From an uncultured Alphaproteobacteria bacterium (GTDB lineage: Bacteria > Pseudomonadota > Alphaproteobacteria > Rs-D84): 14,522 nt of DNA. The notes under the pieces were generated by a model. It saw nothing but the letters and a program-made list of their open reading frames with translations. It was not told the origin of the DNA and made no database searches. How positions within the stretch are numbered: the first letter of the stretch is position 1; each line of letters opens with the position of its first letter. A program made the position numbers and the translations under genes. The stretch is from contig CAMOTP010000023.1 of the NCBI GenBank assembly GCA_946625925.1, positions 1 through 14,522 of the forward strand, in the 5' to 3' direction. Shown here piece by piece: positions 14,388 through 14,522 of the stretch.

Positions 14388-14415
14388 ATTATAATAGTAA
14401 AAAAATAAAAATCTA
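14388..14415 (-). promoter_or_regulatory. Candidate promoter of tRNA-Met
   Basis: On the - strand a perfect TATAAT (14393-14388) lies about 11 bases upstream of the tRNA 5' end. The -35 candidate TAGATT (14415-14410), 16 bases away, is weak. Confidence 0.45.
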
Positions 14416-14434
14416 GTAAAAAATGGTTTTTAAG

Positions 14435-14462
14435 TTGATTTTTACGTGTGGGCAGGTATAAT
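14435..14462 (+). promoter_or_regulatory. Promoter of tRNA-Thr
   Basis: TTGATT (14435-14440), a 16-base spacer and a perfect TATAAT (14457-14462) place the start near 14469, four bases before the tRNA. Confidence 0.7.
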
Positions 14463-14472
14463 AACCCCTGTT

Positions 14473-14522
14473 GCCCTAATAGTCTAGTGGTAAAACACGT
14501 CCTTGGTAAGGACGAGTCGCAA
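14473..14522 (+). tRNA. tRNA-Thr (GGT), 3' end cut by window edge
   Basis: The acceptor 5' strand GCCCTAA, then T8 and A9, a D arm GTCT...AAAC, an anticodon stem CGTCC/GGACG and loop TTGGTAA give the anticodon GGT, which reads threonine codons ACC and ACU. The D stem has a C12-A23 mismatch and lacks the common GCTC/GAGC. The window ends in the T-arm region, so the T stem and acceptor 3' strand cannot be checked. Confidence 0.8.

Overview
The window looks like a piece of chromosome from an AT-rich Gram-negative bacterium, most probably an alphaproteobacterium. Lipid A synthesis genes (lpxK, lpxC), an outer-membrane barrel protein and a lipoprotein indicate an outer membrane. The elongator tRNA-Met resembles alphaproteobacterial copies as I remember them, and sigma70-type promoters are easy to read. 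TGA is used as a stop (acyltransferase and glycosylase genes), so the standard code applies. Twelve of the fourteen complete protein genes are on the + strand, whose coding sequence is rich in G and T. This suggests the + strand is the leading strand here.

Layout. 1-300: the 3' end of galE. 402-860: a NADAR-family protein with its own promoter and terminator. 861-1367: no protein gene. This gap holds hairpins, a 15-base copy of the tRNA 3' end, a terminator, initiator tRNA-fMet on the - strand with a strong promoter, and the promoter of the next operon. 1368-4345: an envelope operon of lysophospholipid acyltransferase, lpxK, lpxC and a small lipoprotein, with overlapping lipid genes and a closing terminator. 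4403-9249: a four-gene operon for the inner-membrane machine of a type IVb pilus (PilO-like, PilP-like, secretion ATPase, platform protein), bounded by a promoter and a terminator. 9263-9832 (-): a RusA-like putative nuclease, divergent from gyrB. 9924-13634: gyrB, a helix-hairpin-helix DNA glycosylase and ung, each overlapping the next. 13637-14212 (-): a secreted beta-barrel protein, possibly a PagL-type lipid A deacylase. 14301-14377 (-): tRNA-Met(CAT). 14473 to the end: a truncated tRNA-Thr(GGT).

How the genes fit together. The acyltransferase, LpxK, LpxC and perhaps the PagL-like protein all concern the lipid part of lipopolysaccharide. The pilus operon supplies the motor and inner-membrane base of a type IVb system, but no secretin, pilin or prepilin peptidase is visible, so those must be elsewhere or absent. 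The gyrB operon couples a topoisomerase subunit with two base-excision enzymes.

Most of the window is ordinary housekeeping. The parts most worth a second look are the tRNA-fMet downstream region (tRNA-end duplication plus strong hairpins), the pared-down pilus operon with an enlarged PilP, the RusA-like gene, the glycosylase that lacks the lyase lysine, and a barrel gene that may be transcribed almost without a leader. I did not find a convincing wholly new multi-gene system.
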